A stretch of DNA of 64,000 nt from positions 124,001-188,000 of the forward strand of contig NZ_JAKZGL010000001.1 in the NCBI RefSeq assembly GCF_022549355.1, in the 5' to 3' direction. A program made the translations under genes and the position numbers. This document shows, in pieces, positions 56,285 to 64,000 of the stretch. The stretch comes from Acinetobacter sp. NIPH 2699 (GTDB lineage: Bacteria > Pseudomonadota > Gammaproteobacteria > Pseudomonadales > Moraxellaceae). The notes under the pieces were generated by a model, which saw only the letters and a list, made by a program, of their open reading frames with translations, was not told the origin of the DNA and searched no databases. Numbering within the stretch: the first letter of the stretch is position 1; each line of letters opens with the position of its first letter.

Positions 56285-56938
56285 ATGCAAGTTCAAGTAA
56301 ATATGGAAAATAAACAAACAAATACACCACGCCGTGGTCGTCCTCCTCGTAGTCAGGAACAAATCACAGCAAGTCGAAATATCATTATTCAAGCCGCTCG
56401 CGACCTATTTGTAACACATGGATACGCAGGCGTATCTATGCGTAAAATTGCAGCGAAAGCAGACTGTTTACCAGCAACGCTCTATACTTTATTTCCAAGT
56501 AAAAGGCACTTACTCCACCATATTTGGGAAGTTACTTTTTTAGACTTAATAGTGAAGTTAGAAGAGTGTTATAAAAATACTCCCGAATCAAAGCGATTAG
56601 AAAATCTTTGCTTAACTCAAATAAATTTTTGGCTAGATCGTCCTGATGATTGTAGAGCTATTTTTTTAATTGAAGATCATCCTCAAAGTGCTGAAGAACA
56701 TTATTTTGTGGATGACTCTCAAGCCGTTCCTCAATTAGAAATTTATACTCGTGCGATTCAAGAAGCGCAAATGCGCGGTGAAATCCGATTGGGAAATCCA
56801 AACCAAATTAAGAGTGTTCTACTCTGTAGTATCTTAGGTATTGTTTTAAGTTTAATTGGTGTTCCTGAATATCCTTGGGGAGACCCGACGATTTTAAAAG
56901 AAATGACGATACGTGCACTTATTACTGGAATGAAATAA
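56285..56938 (+). CDS. TetR-family transcriptional regulator
   Basis: A 217-residue protein. A basic, flexible N-terminus with RRGRPPRS is followed by the helix-turn-helix (YAGVSMRKIAAKADCLPATL, then YTLFPSKRHLL). The rest is a helical ligand domain. It follows the amine oxidase by 83 bases on the same strand and is a candidate for binding the palindrome at 54781. The ligand could be an amine or its aldehyde. Confidence 0.88.
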   Translation: MQVQVNMENKQTNTPRRGRPPRSQEQITASRNIIIQAARDLFVTHGYAGVSMRKIAAKADCLPATLYTLFPSKRHLLHHIWEVTFLDLIVKLEECYKNTPESKRLENLCLTQINFWLDRPDDCRAIFLIEDHPQSAEEHYFVDDSQAVPQLEIYTRAIQEAQMRGEIRLGNPNQIKSVLLCSILGIVLSLIGVPEYPWGDPTILKEMTIRALITGMK

Positions 56939-57095
56939 CATTCATTTTATCTTTATTGCCTGAGCGTGGACCTTAGTGTTTGGGTAATAAACTGTTGTAT
57001 TGAATTTCCGACAAAGAAAATGCTTGAATTGTTTAAAGCATGCTAATATCCAAAAACTGACAATACATCATGTCAAATTAAAAGAAGGAATTGCG

Positions 57096-57527
57096 ATGCT
57101 AAAAATGCAACAGATCAACATAACTCAAGAATTCAATGCGCCTGTCGAAAAGGTTTTTGCACTCCTTAGTGAGCATGAAAATCTAAATAAACTATTTGCG
57201 CCAGCAAAAGTGACTCGTTTAAGTGACGGTAAAGATGCGCGCAATGGTGTAGGTTCAGCACGTAAGCTCTCAATCCCATTAACCCCTTCATTTGTAGAAA
57301 CAAATTTAGTTTATAAAGAAAATGAACTGATTGAATACGCAATTACTGCGGGTATTGCACCAATCAAAGCACATCGTGGTGTAATGAAGTTTACTGATCT
57401 TGGCAATAATCGTAGTCGTTTGGACTATACGATTACATTTAAAGGTCGAGTGCCATTTATTGGTCCAATCATTAAAGTTGCGCTGCAAAATGGTGTCAGC
57501 CGTGGACTTAAAAAGCTGAAAGTGTAG
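57096..57527 (+). CDS. SRPBCC-family protein
   Basis: From ATG 57096 (AAGGAA site) this is 143 residues; the frame's upstream start at 57000 is unlikely. The layout fits the START/Bet v1-like SRPBCC fold: INITQEFNAPVEKVFALLSEHEN, then a long central sheet and a C-terminal helix (GPIIKVALQNGVSRGLKKLK). These proteins bind hydrophobic ligands in a deep cavity. The polyketide_cyc2-like group is a frequent label. The ligand is unknown. A terminator at 57566 ends the unit. Confidence 0.8.
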   Translation: MLKMQQINITQEFNAPVEKVFALLSEHENLNKLFAPAKVTRLSDGKDARNGVGSARKLSIPLTPSFVETNLVYKENELIEYAITAGIAPIKAHRGVMKFTDLGNNRSRLDYTITFKGRVPFIGPIIKVALQNGVSRGLKKLKV

Positions 57528-57565
57528 TATTTAACAAAACTGAATTCCTAAATAATTTGTGAATC

Positions 57566-57598
57566 AAACTCCCCTATTTTCTAACTGTGGGAGTTTTT
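57566..57598 (+). terminator. Rho-independent terminator after SRPBCC gene
   Basis: AAACTCCC pairs with GGGAGTTT, followed by TT. The loop is about 15 bases. It separates the SRPBCC gene from the LysR gene. Confidence 0.75.
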
Positions 57599-57706
57599 CT
57601 TTGGCGTATTTATCAACTTTTCTTTGGAAAAATGATTCCCAAAATAACATTCGGCTCATTTTTACGATAAATTAGGTTATAGAACGATTAGGCCTCAGGG
57701 AAAGAC

Positions 57707-58588
57707 ATGACACTTAAGCAATTAAAAGCCTTTTTGGCGCTTGCTCGTACATTAAATTATGCCAATGCTTCTCTTGAGTTACACCTGAGTCAATCCGCCC
57801 TGAGCCTTTCCATTAAAAGTCTAGAAGAAGAATTAGGCGGTAAGCTGTTTAATCGGAATACACGCCGTGTTGAACTCTCGCAGGAAGGAAAATCACTAAT
57901 CCCCTATGCAAAAAAATTACTAGCAAATTGGGATGAAATGGAAAATGATGTCAAACAGCGCTTTAAACTGAATCGAGGCACATTAAGCATCGCCTCAATG
58001 CCATTTGTCACACATGCAATCTTGCCTGAAGTGATTCATGAATTTTTATCACTTCATCCAAACCTCAACTTCTCCATCCATGATATTCCGAATGAAACCA
58101 TTATTGAAAAAGTCCAAGACGGTATATTTGAGTTAGGCATATGTTTTGAACCAGATTTAACCGAAGGCCTAGAGTTTAAAGCTTTATTTGAAGAAGATTT
58201 CTTAGCATTACTCCCTAAAAATCATCCCTTAGCAGCCTGCTCTTCTATTACTTGGCAGCAACTTTTTTCTAATCCTTTTATCACGCTACAAAGACCTTCA
58301 ATCGTCCGTCATTTGATTGAGCAAAATTGCTTACGTAACCATATGACATTGGATTTAAAAATTGAATGTCATCAAATCTCTTCTTTGTCTAGCTTTGTTG
58401 CCCTTGGCATTGGCGTAAGTGCCATTCCGCGTCATTTCGCCAAACATATTGACCTACAACAAAATATTTTGCTGGAGTTACCAGCAGAAACCATTCATAA
58501 AACAGTGGGCATTATTTACAAAAAGAATTTTGAAATATCACATATTTCAGAACAATTTATTGAATCATTGACCAAGCATAAATTTTAA
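57707..58588 (+). CDS. LysR-family transcriptional regulator
   Basis: A 293-residue LysR protein. Its winged helix covers residues 1-60 (MTLKQLKAFLALARTLNYANAS, then SQSALSLSIKSLEEELGGKLF). The substrate-binding domain follows, with FELGICFEPDLTEG. It has a GGGAAAG ribosome binding site. It lies 230 bases before the scoAB-thiolase genes on the same strand, so it could regulate them, although LysR genes are more often divergent from targets. The intergenic stretch 58589-58818 shows only AT-rich sequence. Confidence 0.88.
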   Translation: MTLKQLKAFLALARTLNYANASLELHLSQSALSLSIKSLEEELGGKLFNRNTRRVELSQEGKSLIPYAKKLLANWDEMENDVKQRFKLNRGTLSIASMPFVTHAILPEVIHEFLSLHPNLNFSIHDIPNETIIEKVQDGIFELGICFEPDLTEGLEFKALFEEDFLALLPKNHPLAACSSITWQQLFSNPFITLQRPSIVRHLIEQNCLRNHMTLDLKIECHQISSLSSFVALGIGVSAIPRHFAKHIDLQQNILLELPAETIHKTVGIIYKKNFEISHISEQFIESLTKHKF

Positions 58589-58818
58589 AATATTCATTAC
58601 TGGATGATTTGGTCTCTATCTATCTTGATACCTATTTTAAATATATTAATAAAAATCAATAAAATAAGAAAATTAATTCTAATCTTTTTATTTTCTAAAC
58701 TTTTATTCAATATCTGATTTATTAATTTTTCTCATTAATCCTTTAAAAAAATCAACTTCTACACATCCAAAGCAAGTGCTAAAACTAGATCACTAAGGGA
58801 CGATAGGAAAACAATAGA

Positions 58819-59523
58819 ATGAATAAGGTTTATGCCAATGCAGAGGCAGCAATCAAAGATGTGATTGCCAATAATCAAACGCTGGCTGTTGGTGGCTTTG
58901 GTTTATGCGGGATTCCAGAAAAATTGATTGTGGCCGTAAAGCAAAGTGGTGCAACAGGTCTGACTTGTATTTCTAATAATGCAGGTGTCGATGATTTTGG
59001 TCTAGGGATCTTATTACAAACAAAACAGATCAAAAAAATGATCTCCTCTTATGTCGGTGAAAATAAAGAATTTGAACGCCAATATTTAAATGGCGAACTC
59101 GAAGTAGAACTGACACCACAAGGTACTTTGGCTGAAAAATTACGCGCTGGTGGTGCTGGTATCCCTGCTTTTTATACGCAGACAGGTGTAGGCACATTGA
59201 TTGCCGAAGGTAAAGAACAACGTAGCTTTAAAGGTAAAAACTATATCTTAGAAGAATCGCTCACTGCTGATGTTGCTTTGGTGAAAGCTTATAAAGCAGA
59301 TAAAGCAGGTAATTTAATATTTCGCAAAACCGCGCAAAACTTTAATCCTGAATGTGCAATGGCTGGAAAAATCACCATTGTCGAAGTTGAACAGGTTGTT
59401 GAGATTGGTGAGTTAGATCCAGATGAGATCCATTTAGCAGGTATCTATGTGAATCGCATCATTCTGAATGCATCACCTGAAAAGCGTATCGAACAAAAAA
59501 CGTTAAGCACGGAGGCAGTATAA
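58819..59523 (+). CDS. scoA: 3-oxoacid CoA-transferase subunit A
   Basis: A 234-residue protein with the family opening [15 protein letters not shown] and the middle [20 protein letters not shown]. Together with the B subunit it transfers CoA from succinyl-CoA (or acetyl-CoA) to acetoacetate. The sequence looks more like ScoA than like PcaI of 3-oxoadipate breakdown, though the two are related. The GGAA-type site precedes the ATG. Its stop is followed after one base by the B subunit start. Confidence 0.88.
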   Translation: MNKVYANAEAAIKDVIANNQTLAVGGFGLCGIPEKLIVAVKQSGATGLTCISNNAGVDDFGLGILLQTKQIKKMISSYVGENKEFERQYLNGELEVELTPQGTLAEKLRAGGAGIPAFYTQTGVGTLIAEGKEQRSFKGKNYILEESLTADVALVKAYKADKAGNLIFRKTAQNFNPECAMAGKITIVEVEQVVEIGELDPDEIHLAGIYVNRIILNASPEKRIEQKTLSTEAV

Positions 59524-59524
59524 A

Positions 59525-60172
59525 ATGGCTTGGTCACGTAATGAAATGGCACAACGTGCTGCACAAGAACTTGAAGATGGTTTTTATGTGAATTTGGGAA
59601 TTGGCTTACCGACTCTCGTTGCCAATTATATTCCAGAGAATATGAATGTCTGGTTGCAATCTGAAAATGGTTTGCTTGGTATTGATGCATTTCCAACTGA
59701 AGATACAGTTGATGCCGATCTAATCAATGCTGGAAAACAGACCATTACAGCGCGTGCTGGTGCTGCATTTTTCTCTAGTTCTGAATCTTTCGCCATGATT
59801 CGTGGTGGTCATGTCAATATTGCAATCTTAGGTGCAATGGAAGTTTCTGAACAAGGCGACTTAGCGAACTGGATGATTCCAGGCAAGAAAGTTAAAGGCA
59901 TGGGCGGTGCAATGGACTTGGTTGTGGGCGTCCAAAAAGTTGTGGTTCTGATGGAACACTGTGCCAAAGATGGCACACCTAAAATTGTGCAAGATTGTAG
60001 TTTGCCTTTAACAGGTCAAGCTGTAGTACATCGTATCATCACTGATTTAGGCGTTATGGACATTACACCACAAGGTGTTGAACTGATTGAACTGGCCAAA
60101 GATGTCACACTTGAGCAAATACGCGCTGTGACTGGCGTACCGCTACGATTTGATAAGTCTTTAGTTGCTTAA
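59525..60172 (+). CDS. scoB: 3-oxoacid CoA-transferase subunit B
   Basis: A 215-residue protein with [12 protein letters not shown] and the catalytic glutamate E47 in SENGLLG, the residue that forms the thioester with CoA. It complements ScoA at the one-base junction. The product acetoacetyl-CoA would go to the thiolase 75 bases downstream. The gene set therefore suits acetoacetate or ketone-body use. Confidence 0.9.
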   Translation: MAWSRNEMAQRAAQELEDGFYVNLGIGLPTLVANYIPENMNVWLQSENGLLGIDAFPTEDTVDADLINAGKQTITARAGAAFFSSSESFAMIRGGHVNIAILGAMEVSEQGDLANWMIPGKKVKGMGGAMDLVVGVQKVVVLMEHCAKDGTPKIVQDCSLPLTGQAVVHRIITDLGVMDITPQGVELIELAKDVTLEQIRAVTGVPLRFDKSLVA

Positions 60173-60247
60173 TCCCTATTTGATTTTCTGCTCTAGTTTC
60201 AGCTAGAGCAGATTACATAACTATATAAATTTTAAGAGATATCAAAA

Positions 60248-61420
60248 ATGAGTTCTATTGTTATCGTTTCAGGTAGTCGTACCGCAATGGGCGGTTTTCA
60301 GGGCAGTCTATCTGCTTTAACAGCACCAGAATTGGGTGCTGCTGTCATTCGTGAATCAATTCAGCGTGCAGGTATCCAACCAGAACAAGTCGATGAAGTT
60401 GTGTTTGGCTGTGTACTCAGTGCTGGCATAGGTCAAGGTCCTGCTCGCCAAGCCATGCGTAAAGCAGGTGTTCCAGATCATGTCGGTGCAGTCACCATTA
60501 ATAAACTTTGTGGTTCTGCAATGAAAGCAGTACTCATCGCATCAGATACACTTAAAGCAGGCAGTGCCAATATTGTGGTTGCAGGTGGCATGGAATCCAT
60601 GAGCAATGCACCCTATATCCTGCCTAAAGCCCGTGGTGGTTACCGTATGGGGCATGGCGAAGTGAAAGACCATATGTTTTTAGATGGTTTGGAAGATGCT
60701 GAAACTGGTCGTTTGATGGGTTCTTTCGCACAAGACATGGCAAACACCAAAGGCTTTACCCGTGAACAAATGGATAACTTTGCTATTTCTTCGCTTAAAA
60801 AGGCTCAAATTGCGATTACTGAAGGATATTTCAAAGACGAGATTGTCGCTGTAGAAGTCAAAACACGTAAAGGTGTAGACCTTATTGATCAAGATGAGCA
60901 ACCGCTTAAAGCAAATCTTGAAAAAATTCCAACATTACGCCCTGCTTTTAGTAAGGACGGTACGATTACCGCAGCAAACGCTAGCTCTATTTCTGATGGT
61001 GCGGCTGCATTGGTACTCTCGACTGAAGAATATGCTCAAGCAAATGGCTTAGATGTTTTAGCAAAAATTGTTGCAACTTCAAGCCATTCACAACATCCAA
61101 GTGAATTTACGGTTGCTCCAATTGGTGCGATTCAAAAAGTGCTTGAGCGTGCTGGTTGGTCAGTTGAAGATGTCGATGCATGGGAAATCAATGAAGCTTT
61201 TGCAATGGTAGCAATGGCACCGATCCATGAGCTAGGTATTGATGAAACCAAAGTCAATATTCACGGCGGTGCTTGTGCTTTAGGTCATCCGATTGGCGCG
61301 ACAGGCTCACGAATTATTCTTTCACTGATCTATGCATTAAAACGTTTAGGTAAAAACAAAGGTGTGGCTGCATTGTGTATCGGTGGTGGGGAAGCAACCG
61401 CGGTTGCAATTGAAATTTAA
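60248..61420 (+). CDS. atoB: Acetyl-CoA C-acetyltransferase (thiolase)
   Basis: A 390-residue thiolase. The nucleophile is C88 in KLCGSAMKA, the general-base histidine lies in GHPIGATGSR near residue 346, and the second cysteine is in CIGGGEA near 376. Length and motifs match biosynthetic/degradative acetoacetyl-CoA thiolases rather than 3-oxoadipyl-CoA thiolase, though PcaF is similar. It cleaves acetoacetyl-CoA made by ScoAB into two acetyl-CoA. A strong terminator follows. Confidence 0.9.
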   Translation: MSSIVIVSGSRTAMGGFQGSLSALTAPELGAAVIRESIQRAGIQPEQVDEVVFGCVLSAGIGQGPARQAMRKAGVPDHVGAVTINKLCGSAMKAVLIASDTLKAGSANIVVAGGMESMSNAPYILPKARGGYRMGHGEVKDHMFLDGLEDAETGRLMGSFAQDMANTKGFTREQMDNFAISSLKKAQIAITEGYFKDEIVAVEVKTRKGVDLIDQDEQPLKANLEKIPTLRPAFSKDGTITAANASSISDGAAALVLSTEEYAQANGLDVLAKIVATSSHSQHPSEFTVAPIGAIQKVLERAGWSVEDVDAWEINEAFAMVAMAPIHELGIDETKVNIHGGACALGHPIGATGSRIILSLIYALKRLGKNKGVAALCIGGGEATAVAIEI

Positions 61421-61430
61421 GTTCTAAAAT

Positions 61431-61466
61431 AAAAAATGCATCTCATTTAAGGGATGCATTTTTTTG
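61431..61466 (+). terminator. Rho-independent terminator after thiolase gene
   Basis: AAAAAATGCATC and GATGCATTTTTTT form a stem of 11-12 bp with a T run. It ends the scoAB-thiolase unit. Confidence 0.85.
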
Positions 61467-61570
61467 TCTGTCTAACTCTAATAAAGTGAATAATTCAAAA
61501 GTCTATTGTTTAAAACCAGTGCATATTTTAGATTGTTTCTTAAATAAAACATCAATATTTGGGCAGTAGA

Positions 61571-62038
61571 ATGACAGTTTATGCTTTTGAACAAGCAATT
61601 AAAACTTTAGTTGAAATGGTACAAATTGATAACTTTGGAGATGTGCAAACTATTGATGCTATTCTTGCAGAAGTTATGGCTTTTAATGATCCTTCAGCTA
61701 TTCGTCCCTTGATGCGTTTAATTGAAGATACGGCTCAACATGATGAGACAATATTCTCAATTATACATAGTATTGAGTCTTTTGATGATGAGGTTTATAT
61801 ATCTGAAATTCTAAAAGAATTACCCTATTTGGTGCATAAATCTCCACGATGGGCTTCTATTTTATTTATGAGAATATTAAATAGTGATAGTACAAGAGAA
61901 TGCATAACTGAAAAAGTCTATTTTGCCACTCCTGAAATTAAGGCGGCGGTGTTAGTTCTTATTGAGAAGATTAATGAAAAGAACGCTAAGTTTTTAGAGA
62001 AGACAGTTACCATCATAGTTGCAGCAAAGAGTAGTTGA
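61571..62038 (+). CDS. Imm30-like immunity protein
   Basis: From ATG 61571 this is 155 residues; the frame is open from a TTG at 61559. All-helical, with the IMM30-like phrase TIFSIIHSIESFDDEVYI in the middle and aspartate-rich helices. Imm30 proteins protect against polymorphic toxins of contact-dependent or type VI systems. No toxin gene is next to it, only a short orphan frame at 62064. It lies between the thiolase terminator and the aromatic-acid transporter, apparently a lone insertion. Confidence 0.6.
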   Translation: MTVYAFEQAIKTLVEMVQIDNFGDVQTIDAILAEVMAFNDPSAIRPLMRLIEDTAQHDETIFSIIHSIESFDDEVYISEILKELPYLVHKSPRWASILFMRILNSDSTRECITEKVYFATPEIKAAVLVLIEKINEKNAKFLEKTVTIIVAAKSS

Positions 62039-62063
62039 TCAACTATTTAGATAGAGAACTTAA

Positions 62064-62180
62064 CGGAAATATGAACTAAAAGGTGCAACTATAGTCGATC
62101 AAGATTTTACTTGGAAAACAAAAGATGCCTTTATTGATTATGGAAATTATAGACTTAGGCAACTTCTTGAATTGAATTAA
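62064..62180 (+). pseudogene. Orphan frame after the immunity gene
   Basis: A 38-codon open frame reading RKYELKGATIVDQDFTWKTK and ending RLRQLLELN, directly preceded by an in-frame stop and with no ATG. It may be the end of a toxin or of a second immunity gene left behind by recombination. The family is not recognised. Confidence 0.3.
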
Positions 62181-62210
62181 GGTACACCAGATTAACAGAT
62201 GTACCTTTTA
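62179..62210. terminator. Terminator between immunity locus and MFS gene
   Basis: AAGGTACA (62179-62186) pairs with TGTACCTT (62200-62207), followed by TTA. It separates the convergent MFS gene ending at 62246 from the immunity locus. Confidence 0.65.
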
Positions 62211-62245
62211 TTGATTGTGATAAGGTAACAATTAAGAAAACTAAG

Positions 62246-63610
62246 TTATGCGTTACCTGACTCAGTCAAACTTACTTTGACTTCTTCCACCTGATTCTCT
62301 TCATCAAACTTATGACGTTTAAGGCTTAAAATCGCACAAATCGCAATCATCGCTGGAATGGAAATCATCACAAAATTCATGGTATGTGGCAAATTTAAGG
62401 TCAATAACAAGCCTGTTAAAATAGGTCCAACGATCGCACCGATTCGCCCAACACCAGAAGCACAGCCAATTCCTGTAGAACGCACACTTAATGGATAATA
62501 TTGTGCAACATAGCTATAAAGCAGAATTGATGTACCAATGGTCGCAGCACCAGCAACAGTCACTAAACCATATAAAACATAAGTTGGTGAATTAAACCCT
62601 AAGCCGATCAGTGCCACAGCACCTGCCATGAGCATGCCCAAAATCACAGGTTTTAAATGGAATTTATCTGAAAGAATACCACCGCCAATCGAACCAATCA
62701 TGGCACCAACATTTAAAGCAAGTAGGAATAAAATACTCTTTCCGAGTGAATAGCCTGCTGCAAGCATCAATTTAGGCAACCAACTACTTAATGCATACAC
62801 CATCAATAAGCACATGAAGAATAAGACCCAAAACATTAATGTATTGAAGGCACGGCCTTGTTGAAATAATCCTTTGACTGAGCTACCTGTTGGAACATTT
62901 TCTTCATTAAGAATTAATCGTGTATTACTGGTAATTGATTGTTCAGATGAGATCTTTTGAATAATGGTATGCGCCTGTTCGGTTTTTCCTGTTTTAACCA
63001 AAAAAGTCAAAGATTCAGGCAAAAACTTCCACATTACTGGTAATAAAAGTAAAGGAATACCCGCAATCAAAAACATGATTTGCCATCCTTGACTTTCAAC
63101 CAAATAACTTCCAATCAATGCGGAAAGAATCCCCCCAATCGCATAACCACTAAACATAGCTCCGACTAAGGTACTGCGGATGCGTTTAGGTGCATATTCA
63201 GAGGTAAGCGCAACTAGATTTGGCATGACCCCACCAATCCCTAATCCCGCCAAGAACCGTAAAATACCAAATTCAAAAGGGCTAGTAGCAAAAGCACCCA
63301 AAAAGGTAAAACCACTAAACAAAGTAACGCAAATTAAAATTACATTTTTACGCCCAATTTTGTCTGCCAACGCGCCAAAAAGCATGGCACCAAACATCAT
63401 GCCGCATAATGCGGTACTGGCCAGCATTCCCGCTTGGACTGAGGTCAGTGACCACTCCTGCATTAGTAAGGGCAAAACCACGCCATAAATCACAAGGTCA
63501 TAACCATCAAAGATAATAATCAATAAACACCAAAGTAAAATACTCCAGTGAAAAGGTGTAAATTTTGCTTGGTCGATAACGGTATTAACATTAATTGTAG
63601 ATGTTGTCAT
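62246..63610 (-). CDS. MFS transporter, aromatic acid:H+ symporter (AAHS) family
   Basis: A 454-residue carrier with 12 membrane segments. The first membrane segment carries the AAHS motif with charged residues, FDGYDLVIYGVVLPLL, and the loop after segment 2 has GALADKIGRKN. Family members (PcaK, BenK, VanK) import protocatechuate, benzoate and similar acids. It has a GAGGAG site. It is upstream of a DcaP-like porin on the same strand, 95 bases apart or more, a pairing of inner- and outer-membrane uptake. Confidence 0.88.
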   Translation of the reverse strand: MTTSTINVNTVIDQAKFTPFHWSILLWCLLIIIFDGYDLVIYGVVLPLLMQEWSLTSVQAGMLASTALCGMMFGAMLFGALADKIGRKNVILICVTLFSGFTFLGAFATSPFEFGILRFLAGLGIGGVMPNLVALTSEYAPKRIRSTLVGAMFSGYAIGGILSALIGSYLVESQGWQIMFLIAGIPLLLLPVMWKFLPESLTFLVKTGKTEQAHTIIQKISSEQSITSNTRLILNEENVPTGSSVKGLFQQGRAFNTLMFWVLFFMCLLMVYALSSWLPKLMLAAGYSLGKSILFLLALNVGAMIGSIGGGILSDKFHLKPVILGMLMAGAVALIGLGFNSPTYVLYGLVTVAGAATIGTSILLYSYVAQYYPLSVRSTGIGCASGVGRIGAIVGPILTGLLLTLNLPHTMNFVMISIPAMIAICAILSLKRHKFDEENQVEEVKVSLTESGNA

Positions 63611-63705
63611 TCTGCATCTCCTCTATGAGATAATTTCCTAATCATTATTTAAAACGACATAATTCACCTTAAAGAAAAACAATATTATTCAAGGTTTTAC
63701 TTCCA

Positions 63706-64000
63706 TTAAAAATCATAACTCGCCATCATGTTGATACGGTTATCGGACCCTGTGCGACCATCAAATGTTTCACGTTCGCCATAGACATATTCCATGCCCA
63801 GCGTGATCGGTTTATATGGGTTGTACATTCCGTTAATCCAGCCTTGCCACAGTTCTTTATTCTGAGCTGAGCTATCTTTATGGATACGTGCAAATTCATT
63901 GTCACTTTTGGCTTTCATATAGCCATAGCCCAAAGTCGAACGGAATTGCGAAGTGAATTGATGGGTAATCCCCGTAGAAATAGAATCAAATTCATTGCTG
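63706..64000 (-). CDS. DcaP-family porin, C-terminal end (partial)
   Basis: The frame is open to the window edge on the minus strand, giving the last 97 residues or so. Ending GMEYVYGERETFDG, then DNRINMMASYDF, it parallels the end of the complete DcaP at 36897 (GLEYINANRKTFSG, DNRIGIMAKYTF) and closes with an aromatic residue, as barrels do. It is thus a second, diverged DcaP-like porin. The promoter and rest of the gene lie beyond the window; the AAHS carrier follows in the opposite sense of its reading, at lower coordinates of larger number. Confidence 0.75.
   Translation of the reverse strand, partial: SNEFDSISTGITHQFTSQFRSTLGYGYMKAKSDNEFARIHKDSSAQNKELWQGWINGMYNPYKPITLGMEYVYGERETFDGRTGSDNRINMMASYDF

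Noticed and set aside
58819-61420. pcaIJF (3-oxoadipate) assignment for the CoA-transferase and thiolase genes
   Set aside because: Motifs look closer to ScoA/ScoB and acetoacetyl-CoA thiolase, and no other pca genes are adjacent; the two families are similar, so this is a preference rather than proof.
1-64000. CRISPR arrays, tRNA or rRNA genes
   Set aside because: No regularly spaced direct repeats, cloverleaf-like sequences or rRNA signatures were noticed on reading; small RNAs cannot be excluded without covariance models.

Overview
The window looks like Acinetobacter chromosome (low-GC gammaproteobacterium). It has DcaP-type porins, an aromatic-acid type MFS carrier, a soluble-looking housekeeping core (recR end, rnd, ycgL, prmB, aroC) and IS5- and IS3-family insertion sequences of the kinds common in that genus. 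The genus is inferred from gene content read by eye; no search was run.

Layout. 1-11.1 kb is core: recR 3' end, ribonuclease D, YcgL, a small membrane protein, a MoxR ATPase/VWA pair, prmB, aroC, a membrane diguanylate cyclase, a TenA/PqqC-like protein, and an NAD(P)H quinone-reductase-like flavoprotein divergent from an AraC regulator. 11.2-36.8 kb is an accessory island. It opens with an intact, translationally coupled four-gene cassette (three different tyrosine recombinases plus a small coiled-coil protein). It closes with a decayed second cassette in the same orientation, which has lost recombinase 1 and most of recombinase 2 and carries a broken recombinase 3. Between them lie a GNAT-like protein, a possible ADP-ribosyltransferase-fold protein, a KfrA-like coiled-coil DNA-binding protein divergent from another tyrosine recombinase, a cyanide-insensitive-type cytochrome bd oxidase (cydA, cydB, small subunit) next to a TetR gene, a divergent three-gene EmrAB/OprM-type efflux operon, a Tn3-family transposase stub cut by a complete IS5-family element, an MBL-fold hydrolase, and an Rrf2 regulator followed by an NDH-2-like flavoprotein. 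Remnants of DJ-1/PfpI and XRE genes mark damage near the second cassette.

36.9-43.5 kb is a probable aromatic-ester catabolic operon on the minus strand (secreted type-B carboxylesterase, aromatic-type aldehyde dehydrogenase, MFS carrier, DcaP porin), divergent from a MarR regulator with two tandem 18-bp palindromes. 43.7-45.1 kb holds an IS3-family element beside an IS5 remnant. 45.2-57.6 kb is a mixture: a VF530-like protein, a DUF1826-like protein, a KefC-type antiporter, an aldehyde dehydrogenase and an SDR with a divergent AraC regulator, a TonB-dependent siderophore receptor, and an FAD amine oxidase with a perfect 26-bp palindrome in its promoter, followed by TetR and SRPBCC genes. 57.7-64 kb holds a LysR regulator, scoAB and a thiolase (acetoacetate use), a lone Imm30-like immunity gene, an aromatic-acid type MFS carrier and the 3' end of a second DcaP-like porin.

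The strongest candidates for something poorly described are the paired four-gene recombinase cassettes with their mosaic divergence, the ART-like/GNAT pair they enclose, the unusual linkage of a bd oxidase to a multidrug efflux operon through one TetR, and several strong unassigned operators (54781-54806, 42659-42720, 42931-42968, 30842-30908).
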